This document shows positions 19,701 through 27,989 of a DNA stretch of 58,079 bases, piece after piece. Location of the stretch: contig JACREX010000117.1 in the NCBI GenBank assembly GCA_016212695.1, positions 1 to 58,079 of the forward strand, in the 5' to 3' direction. The DNA is from Bacteroidia bacterium (GTDB taxonomy: Bacteria; Bacteroidota; Bacteroidia; Bacteroidales; GWF2-35-48). How positions within the stretch are numbered: the first letter of the stretch is position 1; each line of letters opens with the position of its first letter. The position numbers were made by a program, and so were the translations under genes. Below the pieces are notes generated by a model. That model was not told the origin of the DNA, did not search any database, and saw only the letters and a list, made by a program, of their open reading frames with translations.

Positions 19701-22385
19701 TGTATTCGTGTAAACAGTATCGGTTCCGCTGCCTTCAAAATTATAGAGATCACTCGTTGGCGCGGCAGTATATATTTTCCAGAGTCCTGTTGCATCTTTT
19801 GTAACCCGGACTTTTAATGCAAAAGCATTTGCAATATTGGTCGTTCCGCTGCAGATCAGCGTGGTTGCTGTTCCGTCTATCCTGTATAAACGGATCACAT
19901 CGGTTGCATTCGCTTCGCCGAACTGCAGGAAATATCCGTTTACCGAACCGGTAAATGTTCCGTTATCTGCAGCTAAAAATACCCGGGCATAGCTGGTACT
20001 TGAGGGACTAAAGTTTAATTTTATATAGAACCTCCATTCCATAGTGTCCTGCAATCCGACACGCGTATACAAATATGTTGTTTTCGGAACGGTTCCATTC
20101 AGCCTCAGCATATAATTCCCGGAATTATCATATACGGTGAACAAACTATCGTCGCCGGCCCAGATAGGGTTTGAATTAAAATTCCCATCATTAAAATGAT
20201 CATCCAGCATAGAAGGGATGTTTGAATAAAAGAAGGTTGCAAATGCCGTGTCGGATGAATTTCCCGCAAGGTCTGAAACATTAAAAACATAGAGCGTATC
20301 GGTCAATCCATCAGGAAAACTATTACCGAATACAAGGTGAACTAAAGAGCTGTATGCCGTATCTCTTGTAGCTGTGGCAGGATTTCCGACAGAGTTGTCA
20401 ACAAGATAATTTGAGGTTGTTTCAGATGAAACCTGGTCAACCGCTTCGGAGAATAATATATCTAACGAGTTTTGTGAAATTACAGACAAAGAAGCTATTG
20501 ACGGAGCCGAATGATCTACTAAGGGAAGCCCCACATAAAAATCATCGAAATAAAAGTTCTTGGCATTAGAACTTGTGCGTTTTACCAGGAGGCCGAAATA
20601 CATAGAGTTGACAATGCTGTTATCAACCCCGGCAGCTTCCATGGTATAATTGCTGCTTTGGGGTTGTGCAGAGTAGATGCTCCATAATCCGGCAATGCTT
20701 TTTTTAACTTTTATTTTTAGTGCAAAAGAAGCGGATATATTTGTGACGCCACTGCAAACAAGTGTTGAAGATGTTCCATTTTGCCTGTATAACCGAACCA
20801 CATCTCCGGATAAATCTTCTCCGAATAAAAGATAGTAACCGGTTACACTGTTTTTCAGATCCGAAGCGTCAGACATAAGATAAACCTTAGTGTTGTTTGA
20901 ACTTGAAGGGCTAAAATTTTCTCTGATATAAAAATCCCATTCCATGCTATCGTGATAAGCTACCGGGGTTGAAATGTAAAAAGTAGCGGCAGAACTTCCC
21001 CACGATTGAAGCATATTATTGCCGCTGACGGAACTTATATGAAATAAAGAATCTATACCTTCTCCTATCCATACAGGATTCGCAGTAAAATCGCCGTCAT
21101 CAAAATTGTCTGATATTGAATCCGGAATGTCAAGGTACGTGAAAACAGCCGTGGCAACAGTGATAGGATTATCAGTCAAGCCCTTCACATTGTAAACATA
21201 AAGCGTGTCAGTTACTCCGCTTGTGAAGTTCGTTCCAAAAACCAAATGCACTAATGAATTGTTTCCTGCATCTCTATTGGCATTTGACGGATTTCCAATA
21301 CCGTTATTCACAAAATAATTTGTAAGCGTTTCAGAAGTAGCCTGGTCAACATTTTCAGAGAACAATACATCAAGCGTATGATTTGAAAGAACAGATACCG
21401 ATGATATTGTTGGCGGATTATTCAGATAAGTGAAAGTAGTATCAACAACAGTAATGGCATTATCCGACAAGTCTTTTACATTGTAAATATAAAGGCTGTC
21501 TGTTACTCCGGTTATAAAATTATTAGCAAAAACCAAATGCACCAATGAATTGTTTCCGGTGTCCCTTGTTGCTGATACAGGGTTCCCAATACTATTATTT
21601 ACAAAATAATTTACTGTTGATTCTGCTGATAGCTGTTCGACATTTTCAGAAAATAAAATATCTAATGAGTTTTGCGAAAGCACCATCACCGATGAGATTG
21701 CAGGAGGAGTGGCATCAACGCCGGGCTGTCCGATATAGAAATCATCAAAATAAAAGTTCTGAATATTGGTTAAGGTATATTTACAATACACGCCAAAAAA
21801 TGAAGACGTCTGATAAGTGGTATCCGTAACCGTTCCTTCAGCCTGAAACGATGTTCCTCCGGTCACATCAGAGTATAACGTCCAAAGTCCGGAACTGTCT
21901 CTGGTTACTTTTATTCTGAGCATGCTCGATGAAACGTTCAGGTTTGCAATTGACCCGGTAATTATTTCCTGGGTTGTAATTCCGGTTTGTTTGCATAAGC
22001 CGATTTTATCGTTAATCTCTCCGATTTGGACATAATAACCATTTAGAGAAGCCTTCAGGTCGGAAGAATCAGAAACCAAATAAACCCTTGCAAAATTGCC
22101 GCTGGTAGGATTAAAAGAAATTTTCACCCAAAACTGCCATTCATAGTTATTGAGGTTGGCAGCAGGCGTTGTAAGATACAAAGAGGATGTTCCGGCAGCG
22201 CTCGCATTTAATCTTAATGAAGGTCTCAGATTGGCAGGAATGGCAGTAGAGTTGCTTATGGCAAACAGAGACACATCACCCGCCCATGCAGGGTTATTTG
22301 TAAAATCCCCATCCGTAAAATCGTCTGTTATCTGGGCTAATGTTGCCAAAGGTAATAATAAGAAAAACCAAAATATATTTTTCAT
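16734..22385 (-). CDS. Giant secreted repeat protein: lectin-like and Ig-like units, lamin-tail domains, gliding/T9SS C-terminus
   Basis: 1883 aa with a signal peptide ('IFWFFLLLPLATLAQ'). It contains four copies of a ~200-residue unit beginning like 'DDFTDGDFTNNPAWAGD' (probably a laminin-G/concanavalin-like sandwich). Between them lie six Ig-like units with the hallmark 'SLDILFSENV' (SbsA/Big_5 type). Two lamin-tail domains follow ('IVINEIMTDPSPP' and 'IVINEILFNPNDNG', each leading into EYIEL/DYIEI). The end is a CHU/gliding-associated C-terminal domain ('PEVFSPDNDGYNDLLTIGY' ... 'GIYLIYIEIFDLQGKVKKYK'), the type-B T9SS signal. It is likely a cell-surface or released adhesin or scaffold. 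It is transcribed alone, divergent from DUF4834. Confidence 0.85.
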   Translation of the reverse strand: MKNIFWFFLLLPLATLAQITDDFTDGDFTNNPAWAGDVSLFAISNSTAIPANLRPSLRLNASAAGTSSLYLTTPAANLNNYEWQFWVKISFNPTSGNFARVYLVSDSSDLKASLNGYYVQIGEINDKIGLCKQTGITTQEIITGSIANLNVSSSMLRIKVTRDSSGLWTLYSDVTGGTSFQAEGTVTDTTYQTSSFFGVYCKYTLTNIQNFYFDDFYIGQPGVDATPPAISSVMVLSQNSLDILFSENVEQLSAESTVNYFVNNSIGNPVSATRDTGNNSLVHLVFANNFITGVTDSLYIYNVKDLSDNAITVVDTTFTYLNNPPTISSVSVLSNHTLDVLFSENVDQATSETLTNYFVNNGIGNPSNANRDAGNNSLVHLVFGTNFTSGVTDTLYVYNVKGLTDNPITVATAVFTYLDIPDSISDNFDDGDFTANPVWIGEGIDSLFHISSVSGNNMLQSWGSSAATFYISTPVAYHDSMEWDFYIRENFSPSSSNNTKVYLMSDASDLKNSVTGYYLLFGEDLSGDVVRLYRQNGTSSTLVCSGVTNISASFALKIKVKKSIAGLWSIYSAQPQSSNYTMEAAGVDNSIVNSMYFGLLVKRTSSNAKNFYFDDFYVGLPLVDHSAPSIASLSVISQNSLDILFSEAVDQVSSETTSNYLVDNSVGNPATATRDTAYSSLVHLVFGNSFPDGLTDTLYVFNVSDLAGNSSDTAFATFFYSNIPSMLDDHFNDGNFNSNPIWAGDDSLFTVYDNSGNYMLRLNGTVPKTTYLYTRVGLQDTMEWRFYIKLNFSPSSTSYARVFLAADNGTFTGSVNGYFLQFGEANATDVIRLYRIDGTATTLICSGTTNIANAFALKVRVTKDATGLWKIYTAAPTSDLYNFEGSGTDTVYTNTTYFGVLCKFSTTNYAHEFYFDDFYAGPVIPDTTIPSIVSVNVTSSNSVDITFSEFVDLVSAQDTLNYFINHGAGAPNSAIRDAVNNAVVHLAFPNNFLDGTYYTLSVLNVQDLNGNAIDSAVYSFSYTVAPTVINEHFTDGEFFSNPTWNGDVGDFMVDPQMRLELFTASDGYDTSYLSTPVNITLDSMEWQVSVKLMFSPSSNNYTRFYLMSDNADLKKSLHGYYLQMGENGSGDAVELYRQDGNTSTVVCRGTDGQVAVNPNVRIKIKHKQSGEWLISADSSGNMNFQYQAEGFDSTYKYRLFNLGPYCRYSSSYTEGKFFFDDIYAGPVIKDTIPPVLENIIFIDSTHLELLFSENINPALGSNVSNYFVNKGYGNPVSADMNLSNYSIVYLSYNNPFLQDTVYTITISNIRDIEGNLISAPIVRNFSYHEIQPYDIVINEIMTDPSPPVQLPEIEYIELFNTTHFDIDLNGWHITVGSSVKTFPQYKIAADSFLIVTAVDNEFAFHSYGRTVGLLSSDVLTNTGATVILSNDENATISTVTYSDTWYRNNTKKDGGWSLEQIDPSNPCGGEDNWIASADLKGGTPGTKNSVFASNLDIVPPQLLHAVLLSANDSLRLFFSEPVNADHLTGSMFTVDNSVGNPVEIIPEGPQNTSVILRFAQAFQSGIIYTITVSNQLSDCVGNHLASDNSAKFAISQPVDNPLDIVINEILFNPNDNGVDYIEIYNRSEKIIDLKNVRLTTRSSTSFQLETMYETAKEGHLIFPGDYLVLTTDPDIVMQQYYTPNPKNFVRMSSMPSIGNTSDEVALVNKSLSIIDDLAYDEKMQYPLLTSFKGIALERVNFDRPTNDKTNWHSAAELHFGYGTPTYKNSQYLDILQVNDEIIITPEVFSPDNDGYNDLLTIGYKFNEADNTANVTIFDAKGRLVKKLISNELLATTGTFIWDGLDEGNNKAEIGIYLIYIEIFDLQGKVKKYKKTCVVASKLR

Positions 22386-22584
22386 GTTTAAAGGATATTA
22401 AAAATTCCGGGAATTTTGGGCTATCAATAACAGCAAAATCCTTTTTTATAAACTTACTAAAATACGCATTTTATTTATTTCAGCAATATTCCTGCGGAAA
22501 AATCGTATATGGATTTTTATCAATCCCGTATCCGCTTTAAAAATTTTCCGTACTTTAGCGCTGTCAATTCAATGATTCATTTTT

Positions 22585-22848
22585 ATGCTTCTGATCAAGA
22601 TCATTTTCTGGATGATTGTTATATATTATGCGCTGAAACTAATAGTCCGGTTTTTGCTGCCATTTCTTTTAAAGCGACTGACAAAAAGAATGTTTTCGAA
22701 TTTTGAACAAATGCAGAACCAGGCGCAACAGCAAACCCGGTATCAGAAACAGAAAGATGAAATCACCATTGAATATACGCAGCAGAAAAAATCTAGTATT
22801 GATAAAGACAAAGGCGAGTATGTGGATTTTGAAGAAGTGAAAGATTAA
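22585..22848 (+). CDS. DUF4834-type small membrane protein
   Basis: 87 aa with one N-terminal membrane helix ('IIFWMIVIYYALKLIVRFLL'), then a basic and glutamine-rich stretch ('NQAQQQTRYQKQKDE') and an acidic end ('GEYVDFEEVKD'). This layout matches the DUF4834 family found across Bacteroidota, whose function is unknown. A weak -7-like box (TACTTTAG, about 22551) precedes it. The longer overlapping frame 22509..22706 is a shadow. Confidence 0.75.
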   Translation: MLLIKIIFWMIVIYYALKLIVRFLLPFLLKRLTKRMFSNFEQMQNQAQQQTRYQKQKDEITIEYTQQKKSSIDKDKGEYVDFEEVKD

Positions 22849-22923
22849 AATATAATTTAGGATTTATGATTTTTCGTCACATTGAGCGAAGTCGAAATGT
22901 GGAATTTAAGATTGAATGAAGAT

Positions 22924-23667
22924 ATGAAATGTATTCGAAAAATTTGTATTGCAATTCTTGGAATAAAAGGCTATATCAGGCTGGCGGGCAAAGCTTATAT
23001 CTGGCTTGTGTTGCACGGTTATCTGAAAAAACAATACCCGGAATTATTCTTTCTGAAGAAGATCATAAAACATGGATTTACTTGTCTGGATATCGGCGCT
23101 AACCTTGGATACTATTCAACTATGTTATCAAAACTTGCAGGTGAAAAAGGCAGCGTGTTTTCTGTGGAGCCCATACCTATGTTCTGCGAAATCTGGAAAA
23201 AAAATGTAAAAAACAGCGGAATAAATAACCTGCAACTTTATCCTTTTGCGCTGGGCGGAGAAAACAAAACCGTTCGGATGGGAATGCCCGAAAGAGATGG
23301 GCTCATTCATCATGGTATGACAAAAATCGTTTCCCTGGCAGACGAGAATTACAAGCAATATTTTGATGTGGAAATGAAAATCCCGGATGAACTATTTAAA
23401 AACATAGAGCGCCTTGATTTTATCAAATGCGATGTGGAGGGTTATGAAAGCGAGGTTTTTTCTAATATGACCGTAGTGATTTCAAAATTCAAACCGCTTA
23501 TACAATCCGAATTATCCGGTAAAGGAAACAGGGAGAAAGTGATCACTATCCTGAAAAAAATTGGTTATTCAATAAGAATTCTGAACGACCGGGAAGAGCT
23601 TGTTCCGGTTGATGAAAACAGCCTTTACACGCTTGATAAAGATTTTTATTTTGTATTTGATAAATAA
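22924..23667 (+). CDS. FkbM-family methyltransferase
   Basis: About 247 aa. SAM-dependent methyltransferase with motif I 'CLDIGANLGYYSTMLSKLAG', the strand 'GSVFSVEPIPMFCEIW', and the FkbM-type 'IKCDVEGYESEVFSNM'. It likely methylates a sugar or other small-molecule hydroxyl in a glycan or metabolite. The ORF track starts at a TTG (22882) inside the repeat-like string 'cattgagcgaagtcgaaatgtg', which is probably non-coding; the ATG at 22924 is preferred. It sits directly upstream of hemW (2-nt gap), suggesting co-transcription. Confidence 0.8.
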   Translation: MKCIRKICIAILGIKGYIRLAGKAYIWLVLHGYLKKQYPELFFLKKIIKHGFTCLDIGANLGYYSTMLSKLAGEKGSVFSVEPIPMFCEIWKKNVKNSGINNLQLYPFALGGENKTVRMGMPERDGLIHHGMTKIVSLADENYKQYFDVEMKIPDELFKNIERLDFIKCDVEGYESEVFSNMTVVISKFKPLIQSELSGKGNREKVITILKKIGYSIRILNDREELVPVDENSLYTLDKDFYFVFDK

Positions 23668-23669
23668 AA

Positions 23670-24800
23670 ATGGGCGCTGGCATTTATATCCACATCCCCT
23701 TCTGTAAACAAAAATGTTTTTACTGTGATTTTTTTTCTGTTGCTAACCTTGGTAATAAAAATTCTTTCATCCATGCGCTGATAAAAGAGATTGAACTGCA
23801 AAAAAATTACTTAGATTCGGAAGAAGTCGTAACTATTTATTTTGGCGGCGGCACTCCCAGCCTTTTTACGGCAGAAGAAATTTCAATCCTACTCCATGCG
23901 GTTTACTCGAATTTCAAAATAGCCGCTTTGCCTGAAGTTACTCTTGAAGCGAATCCTGATGACATTCATCCCGGTTATTTATATGCATTACGGCAGGCGG
24001 GGATTAACCGCTTAAGCATCGGAGTCCAATCTTTTGATGATGATGACCTGAAACTGCTTAACCGGAGGCACAATGCGCAGCAGGCCATCCATTCGGTAAA
24101 AATTTCGCAGGAAGCGGGTTTTGATAACATCAGCATTGACCTCATCTACGGGCTTCCGGGCATGACTGCTAAAAACTGGAGAAAAAATTTAAAAGTTGCA
24201 TGCACATCAGATGTTCGGCATATTTCCGCATATCATCTTTCGGTTGAAGCCAAAACTGTTTTTGCTCATTTTCTTGAAAAAGGAAAAATAAAACTTCCTG
24301 CAGAAGAGCAGAGTTTTGAGCAATTTAAAATCTTAATTTCGGAAACTAAAAATAACGGTTTTACTCATTATGAAATTTCCAATTTTGCTAAAAAAGGTTT
24401 CTTATCAAAACACAATTCCAATTACTGGAAACAAAAAAAATATTTGGGATTAGGGCCATCGGCACATTCTTTCAACTTAGTATCGCGGCAGTGGAATATC
24501 TCAAATGTCGGTAAATATGTTGAGAGTATTAACAGCGGTTTTGTCCCCTGTGAAAAAGAAATCTTAAACGAAACCGCTAAATTCAATGATTATATCATGA
24601 CCTCCCTTCGTACTATGTGGGGAACAAATACTGACTATCTCCGGGAAAATTTTGGAGAGAAGCGGTTGAATAATTTTTTAAAAACCGCTGAAAAATATCA
24701 AAACAGCGGGCATTTGAAAATCATTGATACAAATATTGTTTTAACCGACGAAGGGAAATATATTTCTGATAAAATTATTGAGGATTTTTTTATTATATAG
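23670..24800 (+). CDS. hemW: Radical SAM heme chaperone HemW (coproporphyrinogen oxidase-like)
   Basis: 376 aa. The radical SAM cluster motif is C12-x3-C16-x2-C19 ('FCKQKCFYCDFFS'), followed by 'YFGGGTPSLF', 'LEANPDD', 'INRLSIGVQSFDDDDLKLLN' and 'SIDLIYGLPGMT'. The C-terminal HemN_C region has 'KYLGLGPSAHSF' and 'FNDYIMTSLRTMWG'. The CxxxCxxC spacing with a trailing Asp-Phe is typical of HemW and not true HemN, so a role in heme delivery or insertion is more likely than coproporphyrinogen oxidation. Cytosolic. Confidence 0.92.
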   Translation: MGAGIYIHIPFCKQKCFYCDFFSVANLGNKNSFIHALIKEIELQKNYLDSEEVVTIYFGGGTPSLFTAEEISILLHAVYSNFKIAALPEVTLEANPDDIHPGYLYALRQAGINRLSIGVQSFDDDDLKLLNRRHNAQQAIHSVKISQEAGFDNISIDLIYGLPGMTAKNWRKNLKVACTSDVRHISAYHLSVEAKTVFAHFLEKGKIKLPAEEQSFEQFKILISETKNNGFTHYEISNFAKKGFLSKHNSNYWKQKKYLGLGPSAHSFNLVSRQWNISNVGKYVESINSGFVPCEKEILNETAKFNDYIMTSLRTMWGTNTDYLRENFGEKRLNNFLKTAEKYQNSGHLKIIDTNIVLTDEGKYISDKIIEDFFII

Positions 24801-24810
24801 ACCAAGTATG

Positions 24811-24830
24811 TTGTTACAATTTGTTACAAT
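24811..24830 (+). promoter_or_regulatory. Direct repeat TTGTTACAAT x2, candidate operator
   Basis: A perfect 10-bp direct repeat lies in the 94-bp gap ahead of the TolC-adaptor-ABC cluster. OmpR-family regulators usually bind tandem direct half-sites spaced by about one helical turn, and an OmpR-type regulator is encoded at 30608. The link between the two is inference. Confidence 0.4.
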
Positions 24831-24894
24831 TCTGAAATGATCTGATCACATCAGTTATGTTTCTTTGTCGTTGAAAACAAGTTGAAACGGCAAA

Positions 24895-26178
24895 ATGAAA
24901 CTTACTTTAAAAATATTGATAGTTACAATTTTATTTGTCACGAATAATAGAATAGTGTTGGGCCAGTCTGACACTGCGATAATTTTAAATCTCAGTATTT
25001 GCATCAAAGCAGCGCTTGACTTTTCACCTGTTTTAAAAGAAGGATCTGTACAAACCGAGATAAAGAACCATGCAATATCAAGAACTAAATCTTCACAATT
25101 ACCCTATTTAACTACTTTAGCCTCATATAATCTCACCAATCAGAACAAGCTGGATAATAATTATAATTCTCTCAGTTATGGCATCAATGCCAGTCAGTTT
25201 GTCTGGCAGTTTGGTAAAAACAAGGCTTTGGCAGAGCAAGCAAAATATCTTTACCAGGCCGAAATGTCAAATTTCAGGGCCATGCAACTGAATGTGGTTC
25301 TTCAGGTGAAATTATTTTATTTCGAATACCTGAAGTATGTCAAACTGCTTGAAATTGCAAAAAATAATGTGGAACAGGCAGAATTATTCCTGAGTGCCGC
25401 TAAAGAAAAGAAAGCGCTGGGAATTGGCAAGAACAGCGACATTTTTAAATCGGAATCCGATGTGGCAGACACAAAATATATTTATAGCACTTATGAAAAC
25501 CATAATACAAAACTGAGGAGTGAATTCAGGCAACTGACAGGCCTAAATATATCCGGCAATACCCGATTCGAGGATGAATTATTTGTTGCTGACATTAACT
25601 ATACTGCAAGCGTCACGGACACGCTTGTTTCTATGGCTCAAAACAATTATCCTGAATTAAAAATGATAGATGATTTACTTTTATCACAGGAAGCGTATAT
25701 AAAATCTGCCAAAGCTGAAATGTATCCAAAAATCAGCGCTGGGGCAGGTTACAACTGGTATTATAATCCGATTTTTAAAGACAATGATTTCTGGAATGCC
25801 GGAATAACTGTTTCGTGGGATATTTTCAGCGGCTACCGGAAAAAGTACCAGCTGAAAATGGAAAAACTGCAAAGCGATGCATTCACGTTTCAGAAAGAAA
25901 ACCTGCTATTAACGATCCGTAAAGAGATCAATAATCAGTTTCTGACATTCAAAGAAAATTTCAGCCAGATAGGAATCATTGAATCCCTTCTTAAAAGCGC
26001 CACTGAAAATATGAATACTGTTCTTGAAGAATATAAACAGGGTGTCAGTTCAATGCTTGAACTGGCGAATGCGCGGTCAGAAAATTTCCGTGCAAAAGAA
26101 AAATACATCAATGCCTGGTATGCATATCAGATTTCAAAAGTTCAATTGGAAAGAACACTTGGCGTAACAAATAAATAG
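24895..26178 (+). CDS. TolC-family outer-membrane efflux protein
   Basis: 427 aa with an N-terminal signal sequence ('ILIVTILFVTNNRIVLGQ'). Two halves of the outer-membrane efflux (OEP) repeat are visible, each with a long helical stretch ('EQAKYLYQAEMSNFRAMQLN', 'LLSQEAYIKSAKAEMYPKIS') and an outer-membrane strand ('SAGAGYNWYYNP', 'WNAGITVSWDIFSGYRKKYQ'). It forms a trimeric outer-membrane and periplasmic channel. First gene of a run with an adaptor 10 bp downstream, an ABC ATPase and two permeases: a MacAB-TolC-like export machine. Confidence 0.92.
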   Translation: MKLTLKILIVTILFVTNNRIVLGQSDTAIILNLSICIKAALDFSPVLKEGSVQTEIKNHAISRTKSSQLPYLTTLASYNLTNQNKLDNNYNSLSYGINASQFVWQFGKNKALAEQAKYLYQAEMSNFRAMQLNVVLQVKLFYFEYLKYVKLLEIAKNNVEQAELFLSAAKEKKALGIGKNSDIFKSESDVADTKYIYSTYENHNTKLRSEFRQLTGLNISGNTRFEDELFVADINYTASVTDTLVSMAQNNYPELKMIDDLLLSQEAYIKSAKAEMYPKISAGAGYNWYYNPIFKDNDFWNAGITVSWDIFSGYRKKYQLKMEKLQSDAFTFQKENLLLTIRKEINNQFLTFKENFSQIGIIESLLKSATENMNTVLEEYKQGVSSMLELANARSENFRAKEKYINAWYAYQISKVQLERTLGVTNK

Positions 26179-26188
26179 TTCATTTAAC

Positions 26189-27223
26189 ATGAAAAAATTT
26201 TACCATATATTTATTTTCATCCTTACCGTTTCATTGTTTGTTTCATGCAGCAGTGAAAATGAAAAGAAGCAATATGAAACAATCAGTATTAATCAGAAAA
26301 CAATAAAGAACACGGTAGTGGCGACAGGGGTCATAAAACCACGGGTCGGAGCAGAGGTGCGGGTTGGTTCACGGGCCTCAGGTATTGTAAAAAAACTGTT
26401 TGTGAATGTTGGTGACAGGGTTAAAAAGGGTGATATGCTTGCCAAGCTTGACGACACGGAACTTACAGCCCAGTATAACCAGGTGCTTGCCAATCTCGAG
26501 AATGCAAAAACAAATTTAAAATATACGAAACAGGAAAAGGAAAGACAGGAAACTCTTTTGGCCAAAGGGTTTACCTCACAGCAAAATTATGATATAGCTG
26601 TTAAAAATTACGAAATGGCACAGGCGCAATTTGCCCAGAATAATGCAAGCCTCGATTACTCAAAAATTCAGCTTGATTACACCAATATTATAGCGCCGGT
26701 CAGCGGAGTGGTTGCTTCAGTATCTACACAGGAAGGAGAAACCGTAACAGCAATGTTTTCTGCACCCACGTTTGTTACAATTATTGATACCAGCAGGCTC
26801 GAAGTCAGGGCTTATGTAGATGAAACCGATATAGGAAAAGTGTTCACAGGACAAAAGGCAGGCTTCACTGTTGACACATATTCTGATATTATTTTTGAGG
26901 GGAAAGTGGTTTCAATTTACCCTAAAGCAGAAATATTGGACAATGTGGTTAATTACGATGTAATCATTGAAATTACTGATAAGAAAGGGAAAACGCTGCG
27001 CCCGGAAATGACCACTACCGTGAATATTTTAATGGATTCATTAAATAATGTAATTGCTATTCCCGAAAAAGCAATTACCAAAGAAAACGGAGAATCTTTT
27101 GTTTATATACTTGAAGGAGAAAAACCGGTTAAGAGAAAAATTATAACAGGCACTAAAAACAAATCGTTAATACAGGTCGTGAGTGGATTGAAAATAAATG
27201 ATAAATTGATTTTAAACAAATAA
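26189..27223 (+). CDS. Periplasmic adaptor subunit (HlyD/MacA-like lipoprotein)
   Basis: 344 aa membrane-fusion protein. A lipoprotein signal with Cys20 ('TVSLFVSCSSE') anchors it to a membrane. The body has a biotinyl-lipoyl-like half ('VGSRASGIVKKLFVNVGDRV', 'KGDMLAKLDDTEL'), a helical hairpin (~95-150), the second lipoyl half ('IIAPVSGVVASVSTQEGETV'), a beta-barrel ('LEVRAYVDETDIGKVFTGQ') and a membrane-proximal domain ('VIAIPEKAITKENGESFVYI'). It would bridge the inner-membrane permeases and the TolC protein encoded just upstream. Confidence 0.92.
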   Translation: MKKFYHIFIFILTVSLFVSCSSENEKKQYETISINQKTIKNTVVATGVIKPRVGAEVRVGSRASGIVKKLFVNVGDRVKKGDMLAKLDDTELTAQYNQVLANLENAKTNLKYTKQEKERQETLLAKGFTSQQNYDIAVKNYEMAQAQFAQNNASLDYSKIQLDYTNIIAPVSGVVASVSTQEGETVTAMFSAPTFVTIIDTSRLEVRAYVDETDIGKVFTGQKAGFTVDTYSDIIFEGKVVSIYPKAEILDNVVNYDVIIEITDKKGKTLRPEMTTTVNILMDSLNNVIAIPEKAITKENGESFVYILEGEKPVKRKIITGTKNKSLIQVVSGLKINDKLILNK

Positions 27224-27238
27224 CTTAATTCAAGTAAA

Positions 27239-27964
27239 ATGATACAGTTAAAGAATATTTCTAAAATTTATGGCAAAGCGGGCAGCCAGCAGGTAAAAGC
27301 CCTGGATAACGTGTCTCTTACAATAAACAAAGGTGAATTTGTCGCTATAGTCGGCGCTTCCGGTTCCGGGAAAACCACCATGATGAATATTCTTGGAATG
27401 CTTGACAGGCAGACATCCGGCGAATATTATTTTGAGAACAAAGTAGTAAGTATTCTCTCTAATAATGAACTTGCATCTATCCGTTCCGGAAAGATCGGGT
27501 TCGTGTTTCAGAAATTTCATCTCCTGCCAAAGACAAGCGCTGTTGAAAATGTTGAACTGCCTTTGATTTATACTGATCACAAGGACATCCGCCACATGGC
27601 CCTGGAAGCATTGAATAAAGTCGGCTTGTCAAACAGGATAAAACACCGTTCCAATGAACTGTCAAGCGGACAGCAGCAAAGAGTGGCTATTGCCAGGGCA
27701 TTGGTCAATAACCCGGAAATGATCCTGGGCGATGAGCCAACAGGGAACCTTGATTCGCAGACCGGACTTGAAATAGTTGATATTTTCCAGCAGATGAACC
27801 GGACAGGTAAAACAGTCATTTTAATTACGCACCAGCAGAATATTGCAGAGCATACCAATCGTATCATCCGTATTCATGACGGGAAAATTGTTGAAGACTA
27901 CCGGGTGCAAAATCCCCGGAATATTGCCGGTGAATTAATGAAATTAGACACAATGAACAAATAG
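27239..27964 (+). CDS. ABC transporter ATP-binding protein (MacB/LolD type)
   Basis: 241 aa. Complete nucleotide-binding domain: Walker A 'GASGSGKTTMMNILG', Q-loop 'FVFQKFHLLPK', signature 'LSSGQQQRVAIARAL', Walker B 'MILGDEPTGNLDS' and H-loop 'ITHQQN'. The sequence around the A-loop and signature fits the MacB/LolD/FtsE class, whose permeases work mechanically instead of passing substrate through the membrane. It lies between the adaptor gene and two permease genes. Confidence 0.95.
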   Translation: MIQLKNISKIYGKAGSQQVKALDNVSLTINKGEFVAIVGASGSGKTTMMNILGMLDRQTSGEYYFENKVVSILSNNELASIRSGKIGFVFQKFHLLPKTSAVENVELPLIYTDHKDIRHMALEALNKVGLSNRIKHRSNELSSGQQQRVAIARALVNNPEMILGDEPTGNLDSQTGLEIVDIFQQMNRTGKTVILITHQQNIAEHTNRIIRIHDGKIVEDYRVQNPRNIAGELMKLDTMNK

Positions 27965-27989
27965 TTTACAAACATTTAAACTTACAATT

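Noticed and set aside
22882-22923. TTG start for the FkbM methyltransferase in the ORF track
   Set aside because: It falls in a repeat-like string 'cattgagcgaagtcgaaatgtg'; the ATG at 22924 starts a normal N-terminus.
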